Source: Nannobrachium achirus
Taxonomy: Eukaryota; Chordata; Actinopteri; Myctophiformes; Myctophidae
Assembly (NCBI GenBank): GCA_963921795.1
Contig: OY997651.1
Coordinates: forward strand, 51,790,518-51,854,517
Length of the DNA: 64,000 nt
Direction: 5' to 3'
In this document: positions 9,951-21,985 of the stretch, piece by piece
How positions within the stretch are numbered: the stretch's first letter is position 1
Layout of the letters: each line of letters begins with the position of its first letter
Notes under the pieces: generated by a model
What the model was told of the DNA's origin: nothing
The model's database searches: none
What the model saw: the letters and a program-made list of their open reading frames with translations, nothing else
Translations under genes and position numbers: made by a program

Positions 9951-11046
9951 ATTATTATTATTCCGCCACTTTTTCTCTAGCGGCTAGACCGTGCAGTCGC
10001 TTTTTACGAAACTCGGCAGTATGGCAGAGGACTATGCCAAACGGCTAAAACGCGAAGCTCGCAACAATCTGCCAAAGGGTGGCGCTGTAGGAAGCCTTTG
10101 AAAAATGCCAACTTTGAACTGGTGTAGCTCATGCCCTGTTTCAGGTACAGCAATGAAACCTGTATACAATTATGCGTCTCCTCATGCCGAACAACTTTTA
10201 CGCTCTGACTTTTGACCTCTGACCTTTACCTCTCCCACAATTTTGAATTATATGAAAAACAGTCAAAATCTATCTCCTCCTGGGATTTTCGCGTAACGTG
10301 CGCGAAACTTTTTTTACATGAACTTTGGACCAATGTGGTCATCGCACAGCGGCCGGATTTCTTTTAAAGCGAAACATTATTTTTTAATAATTCACTGTAT
10401 AATGCAGTTTCATGCAAATTATTCTTCTGCCTCTAAATCATACTTGCAAAGTGACACGTTCATGGCATTTGGCAAATATGTAGAGGGTTAGTACAAATAT
10501 CACTGAAAGCAATCTTACTCCAATTGGCCAAAGGGGGGCGCTATACGAAGCGTTTGAAAACTCAAACTTTAAAGGGGCATAAGTCATGCCTCGTTTCGTT
10601 TGAAGACATGCAACTTGCTTACACGCGTGCCTTGACTCAAGCGGAAGACATCTGTGTCTTTGTTAAGTAAGCTCCACCCTTAGATTTTCCGCCATTTTGA
10701 GCAGTTTGTAAAACACTTAAACCCGCTTTTATTCCGGAACTTTCGCGTCACGTGCACGGAACTTTTTTTACATGAACTTTGGACCAATATCTAAAGATCT
10801 GTCGGATCGGATTTTTTTTAAATTGAAACATGCTTTTTTAATAATTCAATCAACATTGCAAGTTTTATGCAAATTATTCTTCTGCCTCTAAAACATAGAT
10901 GCAAAGTCACATTTTCATGATGAAATACTGTAGAGGGTAAGTCCAAATATCACTGAAACCAAAAAGAATCATATTTGAACTGGGGACCCCCCACCCTGAC
11001 GTGAGTAGGGGTTTCCCATGATCTGGGCCTTAGGCTAGATGCAGAA

Positions 11047-11529
11047 TAGAGCTGGGACGTTCGCGAACGAATCGAATCTTTTGAACGGCTCTTTGAAGTG
11101 AACGATGGGATCCGGTTTGCGCAGTAGAGAGCCGTTCATTTGGGGGGAGACCCCCTCCCCCCAATTCAACATCTCCTTGCTACTCCACTGAGTACTGACT
11201 GAGTACAGTGAGTGAGTGAGAGAGAGAGAACAAGTGGAGGAGCGAGTTCATTGTTGCCTGCTTGTTTTTTTTAGGTGTTTTATGAATAACAAAAGTCAAG
11301 GTAGCTTAATTTACACACACATTTTATGAAAAGGGTAAATACTAAATTGTGATCTCAACTGTCAGCAGAGGAATGTGGTGCCACCTTGTGGATTCATGTT
11401 TAAACAAATTCTTCTTAAAAATATATAAATATACAAGGAGCCAAATGAGCCAGTCTTTTGAACGGCTCTTTTTAGTGAGCCAGATCGATGGTACTGTCTC
11501 ACTTCAAAGAGCCATAAATCCCACCTCTA
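11047..11529. mobile_element. hAT-type nonautonomous element with 8-bp target duplication
   Basis: The ends TAGAGCTGGGA and TCCCACCTCTA are inverted repeats with one mismatch. ATGCAGAA lies exactly on both sides (11039-11046 and 11530-11537). The interior has ACGGCTCTTT/GAGCCGTTCA words. It is inserted just upstream of the TATA box of the spliced unit. Confidence 0.92.
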
Positions 11530-11583
11530 ATGCAGAATAGACCCAAACACAGCTGCCCAGCAATTTGCAATCAAACCACACCC

Positions 11584-12625
11584 AGTATAAAGCCAGACTT
11601 TCTGCAGTAATTTGCTCAGTGTGGTCCACAACACTGGAGGTGTTACAGGCAGCAGGTATGTACTCTTTATTTATTTCTCAACTATTCCAATTTCTGACAG
11701 TTTAATTCATTAATTATTTATACTTACCCATGCAATAATTTGACTTTTAGATACCATACCTACCTGATCCACTCGCTACACTGGCTGTGTGAATGAGGAA
11801 CATTGTGACTTGGTGAGTGACCATGTGCTCTGTAATGTTATGTTGTTTTTGGTTTTGGGATCTAAATGTTAAACAATTTCTTTTGGAATGTAATGCTTGT
11901 ATGTTAGCTGCAATGTTGATTATTGAATTGATGTATTTTGAGTTTAATGCCAATGCCTAGTTGGGCAGATTAATGGAATTATTTTGTTTCAAGCCTGTAG
12001 TGCAGCAGATTATTTGAATTTGTTGTTTTTCTATTCATTTGGCCTTTTTCTTTGATCCAGGCCAGGTTTATTCCCTAGAACTGAATCTGAAAGATGGCGA
12101 GCCTGCAGAAAGACTGACACAATCCTGTCTGACCTATGGGTAGGAAAAAGCAGCCGCAGTGACACTCATTCCTATTTTGATTTTGAAGTAATGACTTTGA
12201 GTTTCTTTATAAAGTAATGATGTTTGAGTGCATTCATTTATTCATTGTTTCAAACCATGCAGGGGAAGCTCAGCCTCACACCTGAAGCCCATCTGACAAT
12301 CAGCTGACAATCAGTACCAGCTCCCAGATTGCTTCATTGGAGCCAAAGAAAGGCAGTGTAAGTGGGTTCATTATTCTGAACTGTGTGGAACGGGCAGATT
12401 GAACACCTCTTCTCTACCTTGTGGCTCAACTGTAATTATTCTGAAGTTCACCTCATTTCTCTCTCCCTCCCCCACCTAGGCTGGCTGGGTTCCAACACCC
12501 CCCAATTGGAATCCATAGTCTGCTCTGCCCACAGGACAGCAGCCCCATGTGAGCCCCTAAAGTTCCAAGTTTTGACCCCCAGCCGCCTTCCCCTCAACGT
12601 TTTTCAATAAAAACAATTTAACTTT
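11584..12625 (+). ncRNA. Predicted five-exon, TATA-driven transcription unit, probably noncoding (copy 1)
   Basis: A CACACCCAGTATAAA promoter lies at 11577-11591. Predicted exons: about 11612-11655, 11751-11812, 12061-12139, 12263-12357 and 12480 to about 12625. Donors are GTATGT, GTGAGT, GTAGGA and GTAAGT; acceptors TTTTAG, ATCCAG, ATGCAG and CACCTAG. AATAAA is at 12606. The longest spliced frame, starting MRNIVTW in exon 2, has 47 codons, but copy 2 carries a single-base insertion that breaks it, so coding is unlikely. A 7-codon frame (MASLQKD) in a good start context is shared by copies 1 and 2. Copies 2 and 3 repeat the promoter and early exons. No known RNA family was recognised. Confidence 0.5.
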
Positions 12626-12772
12626 AGTTAAGTCTGACTCTGCTAGCCACTTACAGAAAATAATGCTGCTATAATATTTTGCAATTGCAAATCCTTTGTG
12701 TAAATAAACTGAAATTCATACTATTGCATGACTATTTCTTTATCATGTTTCACAAGCATCTGGGTCTACAAT

Positions 12773-12930
12773 GCCAGTGGTGTAAAAGTAACTGATTACA
12801 TTTACTCAAATACTATCCTTAGTATAATTTTGAGGTATTTTATACTTCACTTGTATAGTCTTACTTCTAGGCTACTCCAGTAAATGCTCATGCATTGCAT
12901 TGTGAGCTTGTAGATCTGCTATTTTCAAAA
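12773..12930. mobile_element. Truncated CAGTGGTG-ended element with one hairpin arm
   Basis: CAGTGGTGTAAAAGTAACTG begins a fragment that matches the left part of the element at 62297-63017. It ends with a single arm, GAGCTTGTAGATCTGCTATT, at about 12902-12926. Confidence 0.65.
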
Positions 12931-14885
12931 AATGTCAAGTTGATGCCAATACCTTTGTACTTTTATTCAGTATTTACACTGAACAGAGGCCACCCTTCTC
13001 ACATTGGCCTGTTATAGCGCCACCAGCGGGTAAATTTTTGCAAAACACATTTTTGGAACAAAATGCTTCAAATCCTGCATGCAGCGTCCGATTGCCGTGA
13101 AAGGCCCAAGAACACGTGGCACCCTTTTCACTTTGGCCTATTATAGAGTCACCACTAGGCCAAAAAAAAAACCTGCCAGAGTCCTGTTCGGTCCTGTTTT
13201 TCTTTGATATTCTTCTTTGCTTTCCCTTGATGCCTTATTGCTTTCCTGCTTTTTATGCCTTGGACACTTTATCGCTGCTTGCAGCTATATTTATTATTAT
13301 TCTTCCGCCACTTTTGCTCTAGCGGCTAGACCGTGCAGTCGCTTTTTACGAAACTCGGCAGTATGGCAGAGGACTATGCCAAACGGCTAAAACGCGAAGC
13401 TCGCAACAATCGGCCAAAGGGTGGCGCTGTAGGAAGCCTTCGAAAGTGCAAACTTTGAACTGGTGTAGCTCATGCCCTGTTTCAGGTACAGCAATGAAAC
13501 CTGTATACACTTATGCGTCTCCTCATGCCGAACAACTTTTACGCTCTGACTTTTGACCTCTGACCTTTACTTCTCCCACAATTTTGAATTATATGAAAAA
13601 CAGTCAAAATCTATCTCCTCCTGGGATTTTCGCGTAACGTGCGCGAAACTTTTTTTACATGAACTTTGGACCAACACGGTCATCGCACAGCGGCCGGATT
13701 TTCTTTAAAGCGAAACATTATTTTTTAATAATTAACCGTATAATGCAGTTTCATGCAAATTATTCTTCTGCCTCTAAATCATACATGCAAAGTGACACGT
13801 TCATGGCAGTATGGCAGAGGACTATGCCAAACGGCTAAAACGCGAAGCTCGCAACAATCGGCCAAAGGGTGGCGCTGTAGGAAGCCTTCGAAAGTGCAAA
13901 TTTTGAACTGGTGTAGCTCATGCCCTGTTTCAGGCACAGCAATGAAACCTGTATACACTTATGCGTCTCCTCATGCCGAACAACTTTTACGCTCTGACTT
14001 TTGACCTCTGACCTTTACTTCTCCCACAATTTTGAATTATATGAAAAACAGTCAAAATGTATCTCCTCCTGGGATTTTCGCGTAACGTGCGCGAAACTTT
14101 TTTTACATGAACTTTGGACCAATACGATCTGAGAACTTAGGCGGATTTTCTTTAAAGCGAAACATTATTTTTTAATAATTCACTCAATGTTGCAGTTATA
14201 TGCAAATTATTCTTCTGCCTCTAAATCATACATGCAAAGTGACACGTTCATGGCATTTGGCAAATATGTAGAGGGTTAGTCCAAATATCACTGAAAGCAA
14301 TCTTACTCCAATTGGCCAAAGGGGGGCGCTATACGAAGCGTTTGAAAACTCAAACTTTAAAGGGGCATAAGTCATGCCTCGTTTCGTTTGAAGACATGCA
14401 ACTTGCTTACACGCGTGCCTTGACTCAAGCGGAAGACATCTGTGTCTTTGTTAAGTAAGCTCCGCCCTTAGATTTTCCGCAATGTTGAGCAGTTTGTAAA
14501 ACACTTAAACCCGCTTTTATTCCGGAACTTTCGTGTCACGTGCACTGAACTTTTTTTACATGAACCTTGGACCAATATCTAAAGATATGTCAGATCGGAT
14601 TTTTAAAAAATTGAAACATGCTTTTTTAATAATTCAATTCATATTGCGGTTTTATGCAAATTATTCTTCTGCCTCTAAAACAAACATTCAAAGTAATATT
14701 TTCTCACTGTGCAGAGATGTGCATAGTTCACATGGTAAGGCCTTTGTCTATCATTTCAGAAGTCTCCTGTTCAAGCCTTACCTCATGCATTTAAAATACA
14801 TTTTACAACATTTTGCCGTGAAAACCCTGGTATTGCAACTAAACATGGCAACCCGACCAAACATGGCAACCTTCTTAAGCAAGAG

Positions 14886-15491
14886 TATAAATAGTGGTTG
14901 AGTTGAAGCCACTCCCCCCCTCTCAGATTGTTTGGAAGCAGCATGGTGCTGGTGGTTGCTGCTACTCACTGCTACATTATGCAGCAGCTGCAGGTCTGTA
15001 CACTGTTCATTATTCCAACAACTATTCCAATTTCTAACAGTTTTATTCATTATACTTACCCATACTATAATTTGGCTTTTAGATTTACCTCACCTGACCA
15101 TACCTACCCAATCCACTCGATACACTGGCTGTGTGTGATGGAGGAACAATGTGACTTGGTAAGCTAACCATGTGCTCTGAAATGTTATGTTGTTTTTGGT
15201 TTTGGGATCTAAATGTTAAACGATTTCTTTTGGAATGTAATGCTTGTATGTTAGCTGCAACGTTGATTATTGAATTGATGTATTTTGAGTTTAATGCCAA
15301 TGCCTAGTTGGGCAGATTAATGGAATTATTTTGTTTCAAGCCTGTAGTGCAGCAGATTATTTGAATTTTTGTTTTTCTATTCATTTGGCCTTTTTCTTTG
15401 ATCCAGGCCAGGTTTATTGCCTAGAACTGAATCTGAAAGATGGCGAGCCTGCAGAAAGACTGACACAATCCTGTCTGACCTATGGTTATGG
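14886..15491 (+). ncRNA. Spliced transcription unit, copy 2 (3' part missing)
   Basis: TATAAATA is at 14886-14893. The first exon ends at 14993 before GTCTGT; exon 2 is 15083-15158 (acceptor CTTTTAG, donor GTAAGC); exon 3 is 15407-15491 (acceptor ATCCAG, donor GTAGGA). Exon 3 is almost identical to copy 1. Exon 1 contains a short frame starting MVLVVAATHCY that stops just into exon 2. The exons equivalent to 4 and 5 of copy 1 are absent, replaced by an inserted element at 15590. Confidence 0.45.
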
Positions 15492-15589
15492 GTAGGAAAA
15501 AGCAGCCGCAGTGACACTTATTCCTAGTTTCATTTTATTTTTAAATGGAATGTTTTCTTCATTTCCACATGCAATGTTTTGGTCCCGGT

Positions 15590-16106
15590 CAGGGGCGTCA
15601 CACCAAATTCTGGGCCCTGGGTACAAGGATTCACAGCGGGCCCCCCATGAATGTTAACTATTGAAAAATAGCAGATATACAAGCTCACAGCGCGGCACCG
15701 AGTGCCACGCTGCGAGCTTGTAGATCTGCTATTTTTGAAAAAAAATGAAAATGTGTGCAAGAAACATATGTTTCCATGTCAGTGATGCTCAAACTTTTTC
15801 ATGTGAAGGACCCCCAAAATTATATGTATTTAGCCACGGACCCCCATCTCAAAATATTTAGTTCCAGGGACACCCCAGAAGCAAAATTTGAGTTACAAAT
15901 GTTCGCTTAAAAAAACACATGTATTCAAAGATTTGCACACATTTTCACGACTTTTCAAAAATAGCAGATCTACAAGCTCGCAGCGCGGCACCGACGCGCT
16001 GTTAGCTTGTATATCTGCTATTTTTCAATAGCTAAAGTTACTAGGGCCCCTCCAACTTGGGCCCTAGTAACTCAGTCCCACTTTCCTACCCCTTGTGACG
16101 CCCCTG
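15590..16106. mobile_element. hAT-type element with two hairpins and exact 8-bp target duplication
   Basis: The ends CAGGGGCGTCACA and TGTGACGCCCCTG are perfect inverted repeats. GTCCCGGT lies on both sides (15582-15589, 16107-16114). Hairpins with AATAGCAGAT.TACAAGCTC arms lie at 15664-15737 and 15956-16025. This is the best-preserved copy of the family also seen at 3890 and 52640. Confidence 0.93.
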
Positions 16107-16172
16107 GTCCCGGTCCCCAAGTCACAATCAGTCACACAGCTGCGCAGCAATTGACAATCATCACCACACCCA

Positions 16173-17110
16173 GTATAAAACCGTCAGTCTGCAGTTTGCT
16201 CAGTGAGGTGCACATCACTGGAGCTGCTGCAGATCTGTACTGTTCATTATTTCAACAACTATTCCTATTTCTAACAGTTTTAATTCATTCATTCAGTTTA
16301 ATTCATTCACCTCAGCTCACCTCACCTGGCTGGAAGATAAATTGGTAAGTGAACATGTGGCTCAGAAATGTTTGTTTCTGGTTTTGGGATTGGAATGTAA
16401 AAAGATTCATTTCGGGAATGTAATTATTGCTTGTAGATAAGCTGCTAATTTGATTATTGATGTGTTTTGAGTTCAATGGCAAGCTTGTAGATCAGCAGAT
16501 TTGTCGACTTTATTTTGTTTTAAGCTTGTAGATCGGCTGGTTAGTTTTTTTTTATTAGTTTATATTGTCAGGAGTGTTTAGTTGTGGATGATTGCCTGTG
16601 TCCACTATTGTTTGGGGTGTGGCCTCATCTCTTTCTTTAATGTAAGCATTTAACTAAAGAGATGTGAGTATTATTGCGACTGTTAGGTCGCAGTTACTAT
16701 CGAAACCTCCACCGGCTGTCACTCTGTCCGTGTGACATCATACTTTTGCCCTATTCATATCTCCGCTACCATTGCCCCTATCCATGCCAAACTTTGCACA
16801 CACTCCTTGGCTGCCTGATTTCTCATATGGCCCTCCAGCGCCACCATGAGGCCGATTCTTGCAAAACATTTTTCAACACTGCTCCTACAGATTTTGGCCT
16901 AAAATCACGCAAATTGGATGGCAAATCACAACCTCCAAATCAGCAGATCTGTTGACTTTATTTTGTTTTAACCTTGTAGATCGGCTGATTAGTTGATATC
17001 TTTTTTTTATCCAGGCCCTGTTTTTTGCATGTGAACTGAATCTAACTGATGGCTTTGTTTGGTTTTCAGAAAAACAAAATTTCCCAGAATGCAGCAGCTA
17101 AGATGGCTGC
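16173..17110 (+). pseudogene. Decayed third copy of the spliced transcription unit
   Basis: The promoter CACACCCAGTATAAAA (16165-16180) and its upstream CAGCTGCGCAGCAATT match copy 1. The exon 1 donor is changed from GT to AT (CTGCAG-ATCTGT), so normal splicing there is lost. An exon 2-like donor ATTG-GTAAGT is kept near 16345 and an exon 3-like acceptor ATCCAG-GCC near 17012. The intron contains the words AAGCTTGTAGATC at 16483 and 16532. Confidence 0.45.
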
Positions 17111-17455
17111 TTGTTGCGATCAGTTTGATTTGTCAGCACCTGGCCGCAACACAGCTTCTCCGAGTCAGGCAATCCAAATGTTTTTGCTCTTAACCACCGA
17201 GCTCTGCTTCACTGTGTAGCTGGCTCTCGAAGGGACTCTTCCAGCGAGCAGTAAGCAAAACTCCACTATGTTCATTTGCTCTGTATTTTGCCACATTGCT
17301 AATGGTGGTTCTATCTGTTCCCATTGTAGGCAAATTAGGAGCTGCATCTGAATCTTGGAAGAGAAATGGCATGTGTTAATGGAAGCAACGGCATACTGTG
17401 ACACATGTGTTTCGAACCCCTGTTTGTTAAGTTCTGGAAAGAAGCATATTTTGAG

Positions 17456-17785
17456 TTAAAAGCCCCGGTTTTGGGAAGAACTTTATTTCATGTTTTAGGG
17501 GAACGCCCCATTGAATAAAACAACGCTTATTGCGTTTTCACCTTGAGAACTGTTTCCGTGTGCTGGTTTGGGTTCAGACTTCACAATACTTAATGTTTAA
17601 AAACGTTATTTGAAGACGTGTTAAAAGCCCCGGTTTTGGGAAGAACTTTATTTCATGTTTTAGGGGAACGCCCCATTGAATAAAACAACGCTTATTGCGT
17701 TTTCACCTTGAGAACTGTTTCCGTGTGCTGGTTTGGGTTCAGACTTCACAATACTTAATGTTTAAAAACTTTATTTGAAGACGTT
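17456..17785. repeat. Tandem duplication, 165-bp period, two units
   Basis: TTAAAAGCCCCGGTTTTGGG begins at 17456 and again at 17621, and the two units are nearly identical. Each contains CATTGAATAAAACAACG, which could act as a polyadenylation signal. Confidence 0.92.
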
Positions 17786-20225
17786 TACTACTTGAATTAT
17801 TTGAAAACATTGTGATTTAAAAGACATGCCTGAAAATGGCTAGGTTGTTAACCCTCTGTTTTGAAGGTTTACAACCTGATGACCAACTCTTCAACAAAGA
17901 CAACTAATGAAAAAGTTGGAAAATAAAGATATTGAGTTAAAACCTTGAGTTTTTTGGAACTATCTTATGTCTGTTGCATATAGTCTTTTGCAACATGTTG
18001 TGTAGAGGTCAATTTGTGCTTTCACCAATAACTATGCCGATTAGTGTAAAATCGGCAGAGTATGTCATTTATAGCGCCACCAGAAGGCCGAAAACGCATT
18101 CTTCGATATTACTCCTTCAGATTTTATCCGATAATCACACAAATGGGCACACAGTATCTCTACAGTGATGTAATCATGATGGATTTGTCCAATATCATAT
18201 TCTATCTAATTGGCTAACATTGAATTCCAAGGTTTGCAGGATTGCTCCTTTTTGAACAAAATGTCTCAAACGCAGCCTGCTATTTGTGTGAGATTTTGCA
18301 CGCACATTCCCACTAGGCCAAGGAACAGATGCCACCCTTCTCACATTGGCCTGTTATAGCGCCACCAGCGGGTCAATTTTTGCAAAACCCATTTTTGGAA
18401 CAAAATGCCTCAAATCCCGCATGCAGCGTCCGATTGCCGTGAAAGGCCAAAGAACACGTGGTACCCTTTTGACTTTGGCCTATTATAGTCACCACTAGGC
18501 CAAAAAAAAACACCTGACCTGCCGGAGACCTGTTCGGAAGAACACTGCTTCCAGTTTTTCTTTGATTTCTTCTTTGCTTTCCCTTGATGCTTTTTTGCTT
18601 TCCTACTTTTTCTACCTTGGCCACTTTATCGCTGCTTGCAGCTATATTTATTATTATTATTCCGCCACTTTTGCTCTAGCGGCTAGACCGTGCAGTCGCT
18701 TTTTACGAAACTCGGCAGTATGGCAGAGGACTATGCCAAACGGCTAAAACGCGAAGCTCGCAACAATCGGCCAAAGGGTGGCGCTGTAGGAAGCCTTCGA
18801 AAGTGCAAACTTTGAACTGGTGTAGCTCATGCCCTGTTTCAGGTACAGCAATGAAACCTGTATACACTTATGCGTCTCCTCATGCCGAACAACTTTTACG
18901 CTCTGACTTTTGACCTCTGACCTTTACCTCTCCCACAATTTTGAATTATATGAAAAACAGTCAAAATCTATCTCCTCCTGGGATTTTCGCGTAACGTGCG
19001 CGAAACATTTTTTACATGAACTTTGGACCAACACGGTCATCGCACAGCGGCCGGATTTTCTTTAAAGCGAAACATTATTTTTTAATAATTAACCGTATAA
19101 TGCAGTTTTTAATGCAAATTATTCTTTTGCCTCTAAATCATACATGCAAAGTGACACGTTCATGGCAGTATGGCAGAGGACTATGCCAAACGGCTAAAAC
19201 GCGAAGCTCGCAACAATCGGCCAAAGGGTGGCGCTGTAGGAAGCCTTCGAAAGTGCAAACTTTTAACTGGTGTAGCTCATGCCCTGTTTCAGGTACAGCA
19301 ATGAAACCTGTATACACGTATGCGTCTCCTCATGCCGAACAACTTTTACGCTCTGACTTTTGACCTCTGACCTTTACCTCTCCCACAATTTTGAATTATA
19401 TGAAAAACAGTCAAAATCTATCTCCTCCTGGGATTTTTGCGTAACGTGCGCAAAACTTTTTTTACATGAACTTTGGACCAACACGGTCATCGCACAGCGG
19501 CCGGATTTTCTTTAAAGTGAAACATTATTTTTTAATAATTCACTCAATGTTGCAGTTTTATGCAAATTATTCTTCTGCCTCTAAATCATACATGCAAAGT
19601 GACACGTTCATAGCATTTGGCAAATATGTAGAGGGTTAGTCCAAATATCACTGAAAGCAATCTTACTCCAATTGGCCAAAGGGGGGCGCTATACGAAGCG
19701 TTTGAAAACTCAAACTTTAAAGGGGCATAAGTCATGCCTCGTTTCGTTTGAAGACATGCAACTTGCTTAGACGCGTGCCTTGACTCAAGCGGAAGACATC
19801 TGTGTCTTTGTTAAGTAAGCTCCGCCCTTAGATTTTCCGCCAATTTGAGCAGTTTGTAAAACACTTAAACCCGCTTTTATTCCGGAACGTTTGTGTCACG
19901 TGCACAGAACTTTTTTTACATGAACTTTGGACCAATATCTAAAGATCTGTCAGGTCGGATATTTTAAACATTGAAACATGCTTTTTTAATAATTCCATCA
20001 ACATTGCAAGTTTTATGCAAATTATTCTTCTGCCTCTAAAACATACATGCAAAGTAACATTTTCATGATGAACTACTGTAGAGGGTTAGTCCAAATATCA
20101 CTGAAACCAATCTTACCCCAATTGGCCAAAGGGGGGCGCTATATCATTTTGAAAGAAGGCGTCAAGTACATTACATGAAACTTTTTTTTTTCTTTTTTTT
20201 AAATGACAGGTCCATTATGTGTGAC

Positions 20226-20945
20226 TGCCGTAGTGTAGTGGTCAGTGCCTGTGCCTGATATTCGGATGGTTGTGAGTTCGAACCCCACGTTGGGTAGAGT
20301 TGATGTTAACATCCTGGATGCCCATGGCATGCGCGTATGTCAAACTCTTTAATGTTGACACGTCTGATCTAACTCCAGATCACGTTCATGTTTAAAATGA
20401 GCCCTTCTCTACCGGCCGTTTTGAGTAAAAGAAAATATGATCACTCGAAAATGTCAGAAATACTCAGATTACATTTACTCAGATTGATTTCACCCCAAAA
20501 TATAAAAAATAAATCAATAAAATCAAGGCACTCAGCCTACATAGAACTTTTTTTTTAAACAAACATGGTTAACAGATCCTGTGGCTGCCTAGTGTAGTGG
20601 TCAGGGCACATGCCTTACATGCAGACGCTCGTTGGATCGAATCCCACCTGGGGCTTGTATAAGCATAAAACCATGACATAAATCCTGAAACCTGAAACAA
20701 GCATTATAATACAAACTGTCATGTCTACACCTATGTTGTGATTTCCAAGGATTGCAATGATACCATGTACCAGCTCAGTGGTCTAGTGGTTTGAGTGTCT
20801 GCCCTGAGACTGGGAGATCTGGATTCAAACCCGGGTCGCGTCATACCAAAGATTCTAAAAAATGGGACCCAGTTCCTCCCTGCTTGAAACTCAACATCTA
20901 GGGTAGGATTGGGGGTAACTCCCTGCGACATACTAGTGGCATGAC
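20226..20945 (+). repeat. Cassette of three different tRNA-like sequences (copy 1)
   Basis: Three stretches have paired A- and B-box-like words: near 20228 (GTAGTGTAGTGGTCAGTG; GAGTTCGAACCCC), near 20585 (CTAGTGTAGTGGTCAGGG; GGATCGAATCCC) and near 20770 (GTGGTCTAGTGGTTTGAG; GGATTCAAACCCG). The third leads into a SINE-like body (CCTCCCTGCTTGAAACTCA). Acceptor stems do not pair, so these are probably SINE heads, not tRNA genes. Confidence 0.6.
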
Positions 20946-21242
20946 CAGGGGGTGTACTTGTACAACAAGTTACCTTGCGCTACAGAAACAGGAGATAGGC
21001 TCCTGCCCTATGAGATTCATAGCCTGGCCGATTCATATGGTCTTCATAGCTCAGCCAGGCTTACTATGTACATCATCAAACTGTCCAGGTGCATAGTATC
21101 ACAGTTTTTTTTTATGTCTGTTGCATATAGGCCTACAGTCTTTTGCATGCATGTTGTGTAGAGGCCAATTTGTGCTTTTACCTATAACCAAAACTTTGTA
21201 TGCATGAAACTTTTTCTTTTTTTTTTAAATGACAGGTCCTTT

Positions 21243-21985
21243 ATGCGTGACTACCGTAGTGTAGTGGTCAGTGCCTGTGCCTGATATACGGATGGTTGTG
21301 AGCTCAAACCCCACGTCGGGTTGAGTTGATGTTAACATCCTGGATGCCCATGGCATGTGCGTATGTCAAACTCTTTAATGTTGACACGTCTGATCTAACT
21401 CCAATTCACGTTCATGTTTAAAATGAGCCCTTCTCTAACAGCCGTTTTTTTTTCTGTTCTGAGTAAAAGAAAATATGATCACTCGAAAATGTCAGAAATA
21501 CATACAATAGATTACATTTACTCAGATTGATTTCACCCCAAGCCTCCAAAATATAAAAAAGAAATCAATAAAATCAAGGCACTCAGCCTACATAGAACTT
21601 TTTTTTTAAACAAACATGGCTAACAGATTCTGTGGCTGCCTAGTGTAGTGGTCAGGGCATATGCCTTTCATGCAGAAGGTCGTTGGATCGAATCCCGCCT
21701 GGGGTTTATAGAAGCGTAAAACCATGATATTTGGTACACTTCACAGTTTGGTTCCTTGAACAATGTCTGATATGGAGCCTTCCTAAAAATGTCCCCCAAC
21801 CCCCCTTGATGCGTATTTTAATATCCGCCATTACTAAATAATGTATTTTGCATCATAAATCCTGAAACAAGCATTATAATACAAACTGTCATGTCTACAC
21901 CTATGTTGTGATTTCCAAGGATTGCAATGACATCATGTACCAGCTCAGTGGCCTAGTGGTTTGAGTGTCTGCCCTGAGACTAGGC
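21243..21985 (+). repeat. tRNA-like cassette, copy 2 (interrupted)
   Basis: The same three tRNA-like parts lie near 21243, 21626 and 21943. The third breaks off after CCCTGAGACT and resumes at 24600 (GAGACTGGGAGATCC), across the 2.6-kb insertion. Confidence 0.6.

Larger units (their letters stand above)
9961..13300 (+). repeat. Array unit 1 of the nested large repeat
   Basis: Each unit begins CCGCCACTTTTGCTCTAGCG (here TTTTTCTC) and ends GCTGCTTGCAGCTATATTT, followed by an ATT run. Unit 1 holds the shared core (to about 10985), a hAT element (11047-11529), a spliced transcription-unit copy (11584-12625), a fragment of the CAGTGGTG-ended element (about 12773-12930) and the shared 3' segment with TATAGCGCCACCAG. 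The short frames inside are not conserved. Confidence 0.75.
13301..18655 (+). repeat. Array unit 2 of the nested large repeat
   Basis: The core begins at 13304, and a 448-bp piece of it is tandemly duplicated (GTATGGCAGAGG at 13361 and 13809). Then come transcription-unit copy 2 (14886-15491), the CAGGGGCGTC element (15590-16106), decayed copy 3 (16173 onward), a 165-bp tandem repeat (17456-17785) and the shared 3' segment ending near 18655. Confidence 0.75.

Noticed and set aside
20226..20300. Functional tRNA gene
   Set aside because: A- and B-box words are present, but the acceptor stem does not pair and no matching terminator follows; more likely a SINE-type head.
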